Shown here in pieces: positions 12,987 to 21,442 of a DNA stretch of 30,177 nt. The notes below the pieces were generated by a model, which did not search any database, was not told the origin of the DNA, and worked only from the letters and a program-made list of their open reading frames with translations. How positions within the stretch are numbered: position 1 is the stretch's first letter; each line of letters opens with the position of its first letter. Both the position numbers and the translations under genes were made by a program. The stretch comes from a virus: the IMG/VR virus record IMGVR_UViG_3300034685_000074, positions 1-30,177 of that record; one strand, 5' to 3'.

Positions 12987-14165
12987 ATGAGTTTATTAGG
13001 CACTATAGCGAATTTATTCAAAAAGAAACAGTACACATATATGCAGCCCGTGGATGATTATGAGCCGATTTTTATCCAATGGGGTGGAATACCATACGAA
13101 AATGACGTGGTGCGTGCTGCAGTGGATACTATAGCCAGGAACGCTGCAAAGCTGAATCCCAAACATGTGCGTGTGTCAGATGCCGGGATTTTTTGGATGA
13201 GAAGCAATTTGGAAAGGCTTCTTGCTTTGGAGCCCAACCCGTACATGTCGGCTTTTGATTTTTACTATCGTCTTGTAACTATGCGGGAACTGGATAACAA
13301 TGCTTTTGCGTTGATTGTTTGGGGTGATTCAGGGGAAGTCCAGCAGCTTTTGCCAATCAACTGTTCGCAGGCAGAAATTCTTGAAGACAGGACAGGTACT
13401 CTTTATGTACGTGTGTGGTTGCTTGGAGAAAAATTTGAGTTTCCTTATAGCGAAGTCATTCATCTGCGCAAACATTATTACAAAAGTGAAGTGTGGGGAG
13501 AGAGTAATGATCCTATCAACACCGGCCTAAACATTCTTACAACTGTGGAACAGGGACTTGCAGAAGGGGTAAAAACCTCCACGTATTTACGTGGGATTAT
13601 AAAATATCAAGGGGTCCTAAAAGATGAGGACATAAAGAAAAATCGAGATAAATTTGTAGCCGAATATATGGATATTCAGAAGTCTGGTGGTGTGGCAGCT
13701 CTTGACGCCAAAGCGGAATATATTCCAGTCGAAAGTAAACCACAACTGGTTGATGCCGAGCAATTAAAAGTACTTAAAGACAAGGTTTATCACTACTTTG
13801 GCGTTAATGATGCAATTGTAACTGGAAATTACAACGAAGACCAGTGGACTGCTTTTTATGAAAGCATCTTGGAGCCTATTGCAGTGCAAATGAGCTTGGA
13901 GTTTACCAGAAAAATTTTTACGCCAAAAGAAATCGGCCACGGTAACCGGATTATTTTTGAGAGCAATCGCTTGCAGTATGCAAGCGTACGGACAAAAACT
14001 CAACTTATAAAAGAGCTTATGCAATTTGGGATTTTGACGATTAATGAAGCCAGAGAAATTCTTAACCTAGCGCCTATTCCCAATGGTGATAGGCGGTTAG
14101 TGAGCTTGAATTATGTTAATGCTGACAAACAGGACCTTTATCAGGTAGGAAAGGAGGAAGAATAA
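12987..14165 (+). CDS. Portal protein (HK97 family)
   Basis: A 392-residue portal protein. Typical segments: FIQWGGIPYENDVVRAAVDT near the N-terminus, LLALEPNPYMSAFDFYYRLV, LDNNAFALIVWGDSGEVQQL, YHYFGVNDAIVTGNYNEDQW and the C-terminal LTINEAREILNLAPI. It forms the dodecameric ring at the head vertex through which DNA enters. It follows the large terminase after 13 bp with GAGGAGG and precedes the protease gene by one base. Confidence 0.96.
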   Translation: MSLLGTIANLFKKKQYTYMQPVDDYEPIFIQWGGIPYENDVVRAAVDTIARNAAKLNPKHVRVSDAGIFWMRSNLERLLALEPNPYMSAFDFYYRLVTMRELDNNAFALIVWGDSGEVQQLLPINCSQAEILEDRTGTLYVRVWLLGEKFEFPYSEVIHLRKHYYKSEVWGESNDPINTGLNILTTVEQGLAEGVKTSTYLRGIIKYQGVLKDEDIKKNRDKFVAEYMDIQKSGGVAALDAKAEYIPVESKPQLVDAEQLKVLKDKVYHYFGVNDAIVTGNYNEDQWTAFYESILEPIAVQMSLEFTRKIFTPKEIGHGNRIIFESNRLQYASVRTKTQLIKELMQFGILTINEAREILNLAPIPNGDRRLVSLNYVNADKQDLYQVGKEEE

Positions 14166-14166
14166 A

Positions 14167-15129
14167 ATGCCTGCTGTGCCTGTGCATCACACAGATTGGG
14201 TAGATAAGCCGTGGGACGGACCCGGCAATGTGGCAAAGCTGCGTAGCGGGGAACCTAGAAGTTATTACAGAAAAATGTTTGCTTGGGAAGCACCAGAAGA
14301 CGAGGCAGATCCCACAACCAAGTCGGCGTATAAATTGCCGCATCACGAAGTGGACAATGATGGCAATCCTGGCCCTGCGAATGTGCGTGGATGTATTGCA
14401 GTTATAGCTGCCTTGAACGGCAGCCGTGGAGGGGTTGATATCCCCGACAAAGATAGACAACCTACCTGGAAACACGTTGCAACGCATTTGTGGGATGCAG
14501 ACATGGAGCCTGCCGAGCTTAAAAAATTGATTATACCTGAAAGAGAAACAAGAAGGGCAGAAATAAGGATCACACAGATACAAGACAATGATGAAGAAAT
14601 GATTGTCGAAGGCAGGGCTATAGTTTACAATTCACCCACGGTTATAGCGGAAATCGATGGGCAGAAGTATTATGAAGTTATTATGTCAGGCGCTTTGGAT
14701 GGTGCAGATTTGCGGGATGTGCCTTTTAAGTACAATCATAGTGATCACATTATGGTTATGGCCAGAACACGCAATAAAACCCTGGAATTGATACCAGACG
14801 ATAAGGGGTTGCTGATAAGGGCCAAACTTGCCAACACAACTGCGGGAAGAGATTTATATGCACTGATAAAGCGTGGCGATGTTGATAAAATGAGCTTTGC
14901 GTTTACCGTGGCAGAGGATAGTTATGACTCCGAAACAAGAACACGAAAAATATATCGTTTTAAGCGTATTTGGGATGTATCTGCAGTGGACATACCGGCC
15001 TATGAAGATACGTATATAGCTGCACGTAGCTATTTGCTTGAGCACGAGGCAGTAAATCAGATATATAAGTGGATAGAAAAAGAAAAAGCCAAAAAGCGCA
15101 GAAAGCTGTATTTGATGACGTTTGTTTAG
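14167..15129 (+). CDS. Prohead protease with N-terminal extra domain
   Basis: A 320-residue protein. The C-terminal ~190 residues are an HK97-type serine protease: EVIMSGAL, then FKYNHSD with catalytic His at ~191, KMSFAF with catalytic Ser at ~243, and WDVSAVDIPAY. The first ~125 residues form a separate conserved block (DWVDKPWDGPGNVAKL, KSAYKLPHHEVDNDGNPG, RGGVDIPDKDRQPTWKHVA) that I have seen fused to or near phage head proteases but whose function is unknown. The protease cleaves the scaffold-like delta domain of the capsid protein. It ends in a basic helix. A 126-bp gap follows. Confidence 0.92.
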   Translation: MPAVPVHHTDWVDKPWDGPGNVAKLRSGEPRSYYRKMFAWEAPEDEADPTTKSAYKLPHHEVDNDGNPGPANVRGCIAVIAALNGSRGGVDIPDKDRQPTWKHVATHLWDADMEPAELKKLIIPERETRRAEIRITQIQDNDEEMIVEGRAIVYNSPTVIAEIDGQKYYEVIMSGALDGADLRDVPFKYNHSDHIMVMARTRNKTLELIPDDKGLLIRAKLANTTAGRDLYALIKRGDVDKMSFAFTVAEDSYDSETRTRKIYRFKRIWDVSAVDIPAYEDTYIAARSYLLEHEAVNQIYKWIEKEKAKKRRKLYLMTFV

Positions 15130-15255
15130 CCCTTGCTTCCTGGAGAGGAAGAATAGGGTTTGATACTTGGCTTGCTGTGCCGGACGGCAAGCAGGCACCA
15201 CTGGAGAGTGGGATATATAACGAAAATCAAAAATAAAATGGGGAGGTAGAATTGT
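15130..15255 (+). other. Non-coding gap with two small hairpins before the capsid gene
   Basis: No gene is seen. CTTCCT/AGGAAG (15136-15151, 4-nt loop) and GCTTGC/GCAAGC (15170-15192) could form hairpins in the mRNA ahead of the capsid ribosome site GGGGAGGT. A leader role in processing or stabilising capsid mRNA is possible but unproven. Confidence 0.4.
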
Positions 15256-16449
15256 ATGGAGAACAGACTTGCTCTGAAATTAGAGGAGCGTTTAAACGAA
15301 ATTGAGGCACGGAGGGTTGAAATCCGTGCAATGTTGGAAACTGATGATGATGTAGATCTTGATGCTCTGGAAAAAGAGTTGAGGGAGCTAGAAGCTGAAG
15401 AAAAGAAGTTGAGGGCGCGCATTGAAGTAATTTCAAAGTTGGCAGGGCAGCCTGGGCAGAATTATAATCCTAGGAGTTTAGGTGCTGCTCCTGAAACAGC
15501 AGCCCCCAAAGACGCAGAGAGAGAAGAAGCCGAAAAACGAGGTCAGGCTCTAAAGGAAGGCCGTACCGTAACAATAAGCTCTACGCAGCTTATTCTGCCA
15601 AAGCATTATGCTACTGACATTAAGCCTACTTTCCGTGAAGTGTCCAGTTTAATCGACAGAGTAAATATAAAGGAGTTGAAAGGCGGCGAATCTTTCCAGC
15701 AGCCTTACCTTGTTGGATACGGTGAGGGCGATTATACACTTGAGGAGGCCGATTATGCAGTAGCGAAGACACAGTTTGGGTACGCAACAATAAACAAAGC
15801 AAAGGTTACGGCTTATGCAGAGGACACCGAGGAGGTTTTGAAGTTGCCTGCGGCAGATTATGATGCTGAGGTGCGCAAAGGCGTTCGTGAAGCACTGCGT
15901 AAACGCATTACAAAGCAGATACTGGTAGGCGCTGGAACGTCTAATGCTATTGTGGGTATTTTCAGCGCCAACGCAACGGCCATCGATCCAGCAACTGACC
16001 TGCCCATTGCAGCTATAGACGCTAATACCTTGGACGAGATAATTTACAGCTTTGGTGGCGACGAGGCAGTAGAGGAACAGGCGGTGCTGATTTTAAACAA
16101 GAAAGACTTAAAAGCTTTTGCGCAGCTCCGCACCACCGATGGCAGAAAATTACATGAAATTAAATTCAATGCTGATGGAAACAGCGGTACCATTGACGGC
16201 ATTCCGTTCATCATCAACTCTGCGTGCAAGGCCATTTCCGATCCGGCCACTGTTGCAGGCGATTACTGCATGGCTTACGGGCCTCTGGCTAATTACATGC
16301 TAGTAATATTTAGTGATATTGAAATATTGAGGTCCACGGATTACAAATTCCGCCAGGGTGTTGTAGCGCATAGGGCATCCATATTTGTGGGTGGTAATGT
16401 GGTGGCTAAGAACGGATTCCTGAGAATCAAGAAGGCTTCTACTGTATAA
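15256..16449 (+). CDS. Major capsid protein (HK97 fold)
   Basis: A 397-residue HK97-family capsid protein. Residues ~1-75 are a strongly predicted coiled coil (the delta/scaffold domain), ~76-105 a linker likely holding the cleavage site, and ~106-397 the HK97 core (SSLIDRVNIKELKGGESFQQ, AYAEDTEEVLK, KRITKQILVGAGTSNAIVG, AVLILNKKDLKAFAQL, FRQGVVAHRASIFVGG). The protease encoded upstream should remove the N-terminal domain. It is followed at once by a strong terminator. Confidence 0.97.
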   Translation: MENRLALKLEERLNEIEARRVEIRAMLETDDDVDLDALEKELRELEAEEKKLRARIEVISKLAGQPGQNYNPRSLGAAPETAAPKDAEREEAEKRGQALKEGRTVTISSTQLILPKHYATDIKPTFREVSSLIDRVNIKELKGGESFQQPYLVGYGEGDYTLEEADYAVAKTQFGYATINKAKVTAYAEDTEEVLKLPAADYDAEVRKGVREALRKRITKQILVGAGTSNAIVGIFSANATAIDPATDLPIAAIDANTLDEIIYSFGGDEAVEEQAVLILNKKDLKAFAQLRTTDGRKLHEIKFNADGNSGTIDGIPFIINSACKAISDPATVAGDYCMAYGPLANYMLVIFSDIEILRSTDYKFRQGVVAHRASIFVGGNVVAKNGFLRIKKASTV

Positions 16450-16459
16450 AACAGAACTG

Positions 16460-16496
16460 GGCTGGAGTGAACTAATAGTTTCACTCCAGCCTTTTT
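16460..16496 (+). terminator. Strong terminator after the capsid gene
   Basis: A perfect 12-bp stem (16460-16471 with 16480-16491), 8-nt loop and TTTTT. It is the strongest hairpin of the window and lies inside the late operon, so it must be partly read through for the tail genes to be expressed, unless a downstream promoter exists. Confidence 0.92.
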
Positions 16497-16512
16497 CTAA
16501 AGAGGTGATAAT

Positions 16513-16716
16513 GTGAAAGTTTTAGTCATTAAAGCGTTTATAGATAAACGTACCGGTATTCCTTATAACAGTGGATATTATTATGAAAGTGATGATTTGG
16601 AGCGAATAAAAGAATTGCAGCGATTGGGGTACTTGGAGCAGGTTTCGTTTGAAGAAGGACCGGAGCAGGCTGTGTTGACCAAACCAGAGAAAACCAGCAA
16701 GAAGCGAAAGCTGTAA
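16513..16716 (+). CDS. Small hypothetical head-region protein
   Basis: A 67-residue protein starting at GTG with AGAGGTGAT upstream. The N-terminal ~45 residues (VLVIKAFIDKRTGIPYNSGY, DDLERIKELQRLGYLE) resemble small proteins often encoded between capsid and head-tail connector genes; the C-terminus is basic (EKTSKKRKL). Possibly a minor head protein; function unknown. Confidence 0.75.
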   Translation: MKVLVIKAFIDKRTGIPYNSGYYYESDDLERIKELQRLGYLEQVSFEEGPEQAVLTKPEKTSKKRKL

Positions 16717-16750
16717 TTTGTGCTACCTGTTTTTTTAAGGTGGTGATGTG

Positions 16751-17032
16751 ATGATAGTAACACTTGAGGAAGCTAAACAGCATCTTAGGGTAGACACAAA
16801 CGACGATGACGGATATATTCTGACTCTAATTGCTGCAGCAGGGAAATTTATTCAAGATGCGACAGGTAAAACGTTTGATAGTACAAATCCTCTTGCTAAA
16901 ACTGTAGTTCTTTTGCTTGTAGGTGACTTGTACGAGAAACGAGAACTCACAACAGATAAGGCAAGTGAGAAGATACGAGACATTGTAACAATGATATTGA
17001 CGCAGCTTAGCTTAAGTGGTGATAGCACATGA
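16751..17032 (+). CDS. Head-tail connector protein (gp6-like)
   Basis: A 93-residue helical protein: VTLEEAKQHLRVDTNDDDGY followed by ILTLIAAAGKFIQDATGKTF and VVLLLVGDLYEKRE is the classic gp6-type adaptor signature. It forms the ring below the portal. The ATG at 16751 is preferred over GTG 16748 because AAGGTGG is 7 nt upstream. ATGA overlap with the next gene. Confidence 0.92.
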   Translation: MIVTLEEAKQHLRVDTNDDDGYILTLIAAAGKFIQDATGKTFDSTNPLAKTVVLLLVGDLYEKRELTTDKASEKIRDIVTMILTQLSLSGDST

Positions 17033-17361
17033 TTAGCATTGGTGATTTAAGACATCGAATAACATTACAAAAACGCATAGACACGACAGATGCTGACGGT
17101 TTTACTACTCAGCAGTGGCAAGATGTTGCAACAGTTTGGGCAGCGGTTGAAAATCTACACGGGAGAGAATATTGGGAAGCGGCAGCGGTGCAAGCAGAGA
17201 ATACTGTTAAATTTACGATTCGCTATAGAGCAGATGTTGATACTTCTATGCGAATCAAATTCAGAGATAAATACTACAACATCGTTGCGATTGATAATAT
17301 CAAATACCGTAATGAATACATCGAAATCAAAGCACAGGAAGTGGTGCAGAGTGGCAGTTGA
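17029..17361 (+). CDS. Head closure (head-tail stopper) protein
   Basis: A 110-residue protein of the SPP1 gp16 / HK97 head-closure family: IGDLRHRITLQKRIDTTDAD, TVWAAVENLHGREYWEAAAV, MRIKFRDKYYNIVAIDNIKY. It seals the connector after packaging and provides the tail docking surface. It overlaps both neighbours. Confidence 0.93.
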   Translation: MISIGDLRHRITLQKRIDTTDADGFTTQQWQDVATVWAAVENLHGREYWEAAAVQAENTVKFTIRYRADVDTSMRIKFRDKYYNIVAIDNIKYRNEYIEIKAQEVVQSGS

Positions 17362-17728
17362 AGTCAAATTTGAGGGCATGGATGAGCTTATAAAAGCTGT
17401 GGAAGCACTTGGGCAGAAAGGCAGTAGAATAGAGAACGAAGCATTGCGTGAAGCAGGAACATATCTTGCTGAAGAGATGAAGAAAGAAGCACCGGTTAGG
17501 ACAGGAGCGCTACGGGACAGTATAGAGGTGTCAAACGCCAAAACAAAGCAAGGACAGAAATACGTAGAAATTGGGCCCAATAAGGACACAAATTGGAGAG
17601 CGAAATTTATTGAATTTGGCACTGTGAAGATGAGAGCTAATCCATTTATGAGCAGAACATACGGAAAAAACAAAGACAAAGTACAGGAGATAATTAGACA
17701 GAAGCTCAAAGAAGGGCTGGGATTGTGA
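17351..17728 (+). CDS. HK97 gp10-like tail-completion protein
   Basis: A 125-residue gp10-family protein: FEGMDELIKAVEALGQKGSR, LAEEMKKEAPVRTGALRDSI, KFIEFGTVKMRANPFMSRTY are characteristic. GTG at 17351 gives an 11-bp overlap with the head closure gene and a normal length; the frame is open further left but that part only shadows the preceding gene. It helps join or complete the tail. Confidence 0.92.
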   Translation: MAVEVKFEGMDELIKAVEALGQKGSRIENEALREAGTYLAEEMKKEAPVRTGALRDSIEVSNAKTKQGQKYVEIGPNKDTNWRAKFIEFGTVKMRANPFMSRTYGKNKDKVQEIIRQKLKEGLGL

Positions 17729-18054
17729 TGAGTATAAACCAGCTTGTAATAAATGCATTGAAAAGCGTAAATGTGCCTGTTTCTTTTCAAACATATTCAG
17801 GCACAGCAGACCCTTATATCACATTCTTTTGTTACTTGGAAACAGGTGAACTGTATAGTGATGACGTTCAACAAGGGACAGCTTACTATGTGCAAGTGGA
17901 CGTTTGGAGTAAGGGTAACTACTCAAGTATAGTCGAACAGGTAAAGTCAGCTATGAAGCAAGCTGGCTTTTCTTTTCTGAGTGCGTATGATTTGTACGAG
18001 AATGATGTGAAAGTGTATCACAAGGTTCTGAGATTTTATTATTTGGAGGTGTAA
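17728..18054 (+). CDS. Tail terminator-like protein
   Basis: A 108-residue protein at the expected tail-terminator position between gp10 and the tail tube. Typical features are ITFFCYLETGELYSDDVQQG, YYVQVDVWSKGNYSSIVEQV and the closing KVLRFYYLEV. ATG at 17728 overlaps the upstream stop by one base; GTG at 17725 is an alternative. It should stop tube growth at the correct length. Confidence 0.85.
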   Translation: MSINQLVINALKSVNVPVSFQTYSGTADPYITFFCYLETGELYSDDVQQGTAYYVQVDVWSKGNYSSIVEQVKSAMKQAGFSFLSAYDLYENDVKVYHKVLRFYYLEV

Positions 18055-18057
18055 TAA

Positions 18058-18627
18058 ATGGCTAACAGCGTTAAGATAGGGCTTAAAGATGTTTACTATG
18101 CATTGCTTACTAAAGACGATGCAACAGGTGTGACATATCAAACTCCTGTTCAAATTGCAGGAGCTATATCAGCTAAGATTTCAGCAAAAACAGACAGTGT
18201 AACGCTTTATGCTGATGATGGAGCTTTTGAGACTGCGTCTTCATTAGGAGAAATTACATTAGAGCTTGAAATGGCAGATTTGCCTTTGTCAGTACAAGCT
18301 GCTCTATTGGGACACACGGTAAATAATGGCGTTTTAGAGGCAAAAAGCACAGACCAAGCACCTTATGTAGCAGTAGGGTTTAGAGCGTTGAAAAGCAATG
18401 GTAAGTACCGTTACTATTGGCTACTTAAAGGTAAATTTGAAATACCGGATGATGAGAGTCAGACTAAAGAGGATAAAGTGAAATTTCAGACAGCGAAGTT
18501 GAAAGGCACTTTTGTTTGCAGAGTATATGACGGAAAATGGAAGCTTGTTGGAGATGAAGACGAGCAAGGCTTTACAGCAACAGACTGGTTTACAGCAACA
18601 AAGATTAACGCTGGCACAGGAGCTTAA
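18058..18627 (+). CDS. Major tail (tube) protein, phi13 family
   Basis: A 189-residue tail-tube protein of the phi13 type: SVKIGLKDVYYALLTKDDAT, AISAKISAKTDSVTLYADDG, ETASSLGEITLELEMADLPL, VAVGFRALKSNGKYRYYWLL, FQTAKLKGTFVCRVYDGKW. There is no C-terminal Ig-like decoration. It polymerises around the tape measure. Its stop codon lies in the loop of a terminator hairpin (18613-18640). Confidence 0.95.
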   Translation: MANSVKIGLKDVYYALLTKDDATGVTYQTPVQIAGAISAKISAKTDSVTLYADDGAFETASSLGEITLELEMADLPLSVQAALLGHTVNNGVLEAKSTDQAPYVAVGFRALKSNGKYRYYWLLKGKFEIPDDESQTKEDKVKFQTAKLKGTFVCRVYDGKWKLVGDEDEQGFTATDWFTATKINAGTGA

Positions 18628-18640
18628 TCCTGTGCCTTTT
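18613..18640 (+). terminator. Terminator overlapping the tail-tube stop codon
   Basis: GGCACAGGA (18613-18621) pairs with TCCTGTGCC (18628-18636), 6-nt loop, then TTTT. The stop codon TAA (18625-18627) lies in the loop, so ribosomes finishing the gene would disturb the hairpin. Confidence 0.8.
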
Positions 18641-18667
18641 ACATATTTAGAAGGGAGTGTAACATAG

Positions 18668-18991
18668 ATGGGCAATGTTAGAGATATAAGAACAAAACTA
18701 ATACCAATACAACTTGACAAAGAAAGACATCTTAAATTTGATCTAAACGCATTTGCGGAGCTTGAAGAACTTTACGGCGATATAAATACTGCATTTGAAG
18801 CAATGCAAAAGGGGAGCATAAAGGCTATAAGAGCTATGTTGTGGTGTGGTTTGATACATGAAGACAAGAGCCTAACACTTGAGCAAGTGGGCGAAATGGT
18901 GCATTTAGGGAATATGAACGAAGTAATGAATGCAATTACACAAGCTATATCTGAAGCAATGCCAGAGGTGGATAAAACCGAAAAAAACTAA
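18668..18991 (+). CDS. Tail assembly chaperone, short form (gpG-like)
   Basis: A 107-residue acidic protein (HLKFDLNAFAELEELYGDIN, IRAMLWCGLIHEDKSLTLEQ, AISEAMPEVDKTEKN) of the type encoded just before the tape measure in siphoviruses. Its last codons contain the slippery heptamer A AAA AAC (18982-18988) immediately before TAA, giving a longer frameshift product from the same start. It binds tape measure during tail assembly and is not expected in the mature virion. Confidence 0.9.
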   Translation: MGNVRDIRTKLIPIQLDKERHLKFDLNAFAELEELYGDINTAFEAMQKGSIKAIRAMLWCGLIHEDKSLTLEQVGEMVHLGNMNEVMNAITQAISEAMPEVDKTEKN

Positions 18992-19191
18992 CTGAACCCA
19001 GTGAGAAAAGCTGGGATTGGGCTTGGATTTATTATCTTGGGAGAAATATATTGGGGCTTTCGGAAGAAGAGTTTTGGGCCAGTACACCAAGAAAGATAAT
19101 TGCTCTGTTTAATGTGTATAAGAAGGTTCGAGGAATAGAAACAGCAGAAGAAGAACAAGAAGTATTCATAGACCAGATACCTTTCTTATAA
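18668..19191 (+). CDS. Tail assembly chaperone, -1 frameshift product (gpGT-like)
   Basis: A -1 slip on A AAA AAC at 18982-18988 moves ribosomes from the short form into an open frame reading LTEPSEKSWDWAWIYYLGRN and ending IDQIPFL at 19191: join(18668..18988,18988..19191), 174 residues. The added 67 residues have no start codon or ribosome site of their own and match the usual T extension (a Trp/Tyr-rich start, then GLSEEEFWASTPRKI). The gpG/gpGT ratio set by such slippage is needed for correct tail length in lambda; here it is inferred from sequence and position. Confidence 0.88.
18982..18988 (+). other. Slippery heptamer A AAA AAC for -1 frameshifting
   Basis: X-XXY-YYZ heptamer in the correct phase (gaA AAA AAC TAA), with the zero-frame stop immediately after it. 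No strong downstream stem is obvious within 20 bp. Confidence 0.85.
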
Positions 19192-19210
19192 TGAAAGGCA
19201 GGTGAGAATA

Positions 19211-21442
19211 GTGCCGAACGAAGAAATTGGTAAACTTAACGTCGTTGTTAATTTGGATAGCACGGGTTTTCAAAACGGAATATCGCAGCTTAACAGACAA
19301 ATGAAGTTAGTACAATCAGAATTTCAAGCTGCTACTGCAAAGCTTGGGGATTTTGGAAGCAGCACAGACAAACTAAAGTTGCAAGCTGATGCTCTGTCAA
19401 AACAAATAGAAATACAAAAGCAAAAGGTAGCAGCGCTTGAACAAGCTTATCAAAGAAGTGTCGAAACAAAAGGTGCAGATGCGAAAGCTACACAGGATTT
19501 AGCTATTAAGCTTAACAAAGCACAGGCTGAACTTGCTAACTTGGAGAACGAATTAAAGAAAACAACAACAGAGTTAGAAAAACAAAGCTCTGTTTGGTAT
19601 AAACTGTCGCAATCTGCTAAAGAGGCTGGCGAAAAGTTAAAAGATGTTGGCAAAAAAGTTAGTGATGTCGGGGAAAGCTTGACAAAGAAAGTAACAGCAC
19701 CGATTTTGGCTGCAGGAACAGCAGCGGTTAAATTTAGCATAGATTTTGAAAATGGGATGGCTAAGGTTGCAACGATAGCGGATACAAGTAAAGTATCTTT
19801 AGATAGTTTAAGAAAAGGACTATTAGAACTTTCAAATCAAACTGGTATTTCAGTAAACGAACTTACTGAAGCAACGTATCAGGCTATAAGTGCTGGCGTA
19901 GATACTGCTAATTCTGTAAAATTTCTTGAGACAGCAGTGAAAGCAGCAAAAGGCGGCTTTACAGACACTACAACAGCGGTAAATGCACTTTCTACAGTGC
20001 TTAATGCATATGGGCTAAAAGCTTCAGAGGCAAAAAGAATTACTGATGAGATGATGGTTGCGCAGAACTATGGTAAGACAACATTTGGCGAAATGGCAAG
20101 GTCTATTGGTAATGTCATTCCTATCGCATCAGCTCTAAATGTTAGCACAAAAGAACTTTTTGCTTCTCTTGCAGTGCTGACTAAAAATGGTATTCAAACA
20201 TCGGAAGCAGTGACAGGGTTAAAGGCAGCCTTTTCTAACATCATGAAACCCAGCTCAGAAGCAGCTAAGCTGGCGGAACAGCTGGGGTTGAGCTTTAACG
20301 CAGCACATTTGCAATCCGTAGGCTGGGCTAAATTCTTAGAGGAAGTTCGAGAAAAAACTGGCGGCAACGCTGAGATGATGGCTAAACTGTTTGGCAGTGT
20401 CGAAGCTCTAAACACAGTAACGGTGCTTGCTGGTAAAGGTGCTCAGGACTTTGCACAAGCATTAACACTTATGGGAAATGCAGCAGGCACGACAGATAAA
20501 GCATTTGTGCAAGTAACAAATACAACTGGTGCTAAGCTGAACAAAGCTCTAAATGAGCTAAAAAACAGTGCTATACAGTTTGGAGATGCATTAGCTCCAA
20601 TGGTGCAACGACTTGCGGATATTCTCAGTATGCTTGCTGATAAGTTTAATGCACTCACACCTGCGCAACAACAACTAATCATACAATTTGCAGCGGTTGC
20701 AGCAGCAATAGGACCTGTTATTTTGGTTGTGGGTAAGCTTATTACAGCGGTTGGCACAATCAGCACAGCGTTTAGCACATTGAGCGGTGCAATGGCAGCA
20801 GCAGGCGGTGCAAGCGGTGCTGTCGGTGCAGCTATATCAGCATTGACAGGTCCGATTGGCATAGCCGTTGCTGCAATAGTAGGATTAACTGCTGTGGGCG
20901 TTACACTTTATAAAAATTGGGATACAATCAAACAAAAAGGTATAGAGTTAAAGGACAATTTAATAACTACTTTTAATAACATGAAAGAGAAAGTTATTAA
21001 TGCATGGGATAGTTTAAGAACGGCAGCGAGTGATATCTTCAATAAAATCAAGGAAGCAATTTTAGCACCTTTTAGAAATTTGCATATTCCACTGCCTCAC
21101 GTGTCGGTGTCATGGAGGTCGGTTGGGGTTGGTCCACTTTCGATCACGATACCCGACTTCAACGTTAAATGGTATGCGACAGGCGGTATATTTAATAGTC
21201 CTGCAATAATCGGTGTAGGTGAAGCAGGTCCGGAAGCGGTCATTCCAATCGAGAAGCTCACTTACATTATTCGAGATGCACTTATGCAGATACAACCGCA
21301 GCAGACAGTAGCAAGGCCAAACGAGATACACCTACACATTGGTGCATTAATCGCCGATGATTATAGTTTGAAGCAACTGGAAAGAAAACTTATGAATATT
21401 AGGATTTTAGAGAATAACAGGCTTGGAGTGATGGGCGGATGA
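19211..21442 (+). CDS. Tail tape measure protein
   Basis: A 743-residue protein from GTG at 19211 (AGGTG six bases upstream; GTG 19202 is an alternative adding three residues). Residues ~1-150 are coiled coil (LNVVVNLDSTGFQNGISQLN, LANLENELKKTTTELEKQS). A TP901-type core follows at ~160-470 (NGMAKVATIADTSKVSLDSL, GVDTANSVKFLETAVKAAKG, MAKLFGSVEALNTV). Hydrophobic stretches lie at ~490-560 and ~565-590, and a C-terminal ATGGIFNSPAIIGVGEAGPE motif near ~665. Length suggests a tail of roughly 110 nm by the ~0.15 nm per residue rule. There is no obvious lytic transglycosylase or peptidase domain. Confidence 0.96.
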   Translation: MPNEEIGKLNVVVNLDSTGFQNGISQLNRQMKLVQSEFQAATAKLGDFGSSTDKLKLQADALSKQIEIQKQKVAALEQAYQRSVETKGADAKATQDLAIKLNKAQAELANLENELKKTTTELEKQSSVWYKLSQSAKEAGEKLKDVGKKVSDVGESLTKKVTAPILAAGTAAVKFSIDFENGMAKVATIADTSKVSLDSLRKGLLELSNQTGISVNELTEATYQAISAGVDTANSVKFLETAVKAAKGGFTDTTTAVNALSTVLNAYGLKASEAKRITDEMMVAQNYGKTTFGEMARSIGNVIPIASALNVSTKELFASLAVLTKNGIQTSEAVTGLKAAFSNIMKPSSEAAKLAEQLGLSFNAAHLQSVGWAKFLEEVREKTGGNAEMMAKLFGSVEALNTVTVLAGKGAQDFAQALTLMGNAAGTTDKAFVQVTNTTGAKLNKALNELKNSAIQFGDALAPMVQRLADILSMLADKFNALTPAQQQLIIQFAAVAAAIGPVILVVGKLITAVGTISTAFSTLSGAMAAAGGASGAVGAAISALTGPIGIAVAAIVGLTAVGVTLYKNWDTIKQKGIELKDNLITTFNNMKEKVINAWDSLRTAASDIFNKIKEAILAPFRNLHIPLPHVSVSWRSVGVGPLSITIPDFNVKWYATGGIFNSPAIIGVGEAGPEAVIPIEKLTYIIRDALMQIQPQQTVARPNEIHLHIGALIADDYSLKQLERKLMNIRILENNRLGVMGG

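Noticed and set aside
15130-15255. Decayed gene between protease and capsid
   Set aside because: No frame of useful length or recognisable peptide; it is better described as a leader region with hairpins.
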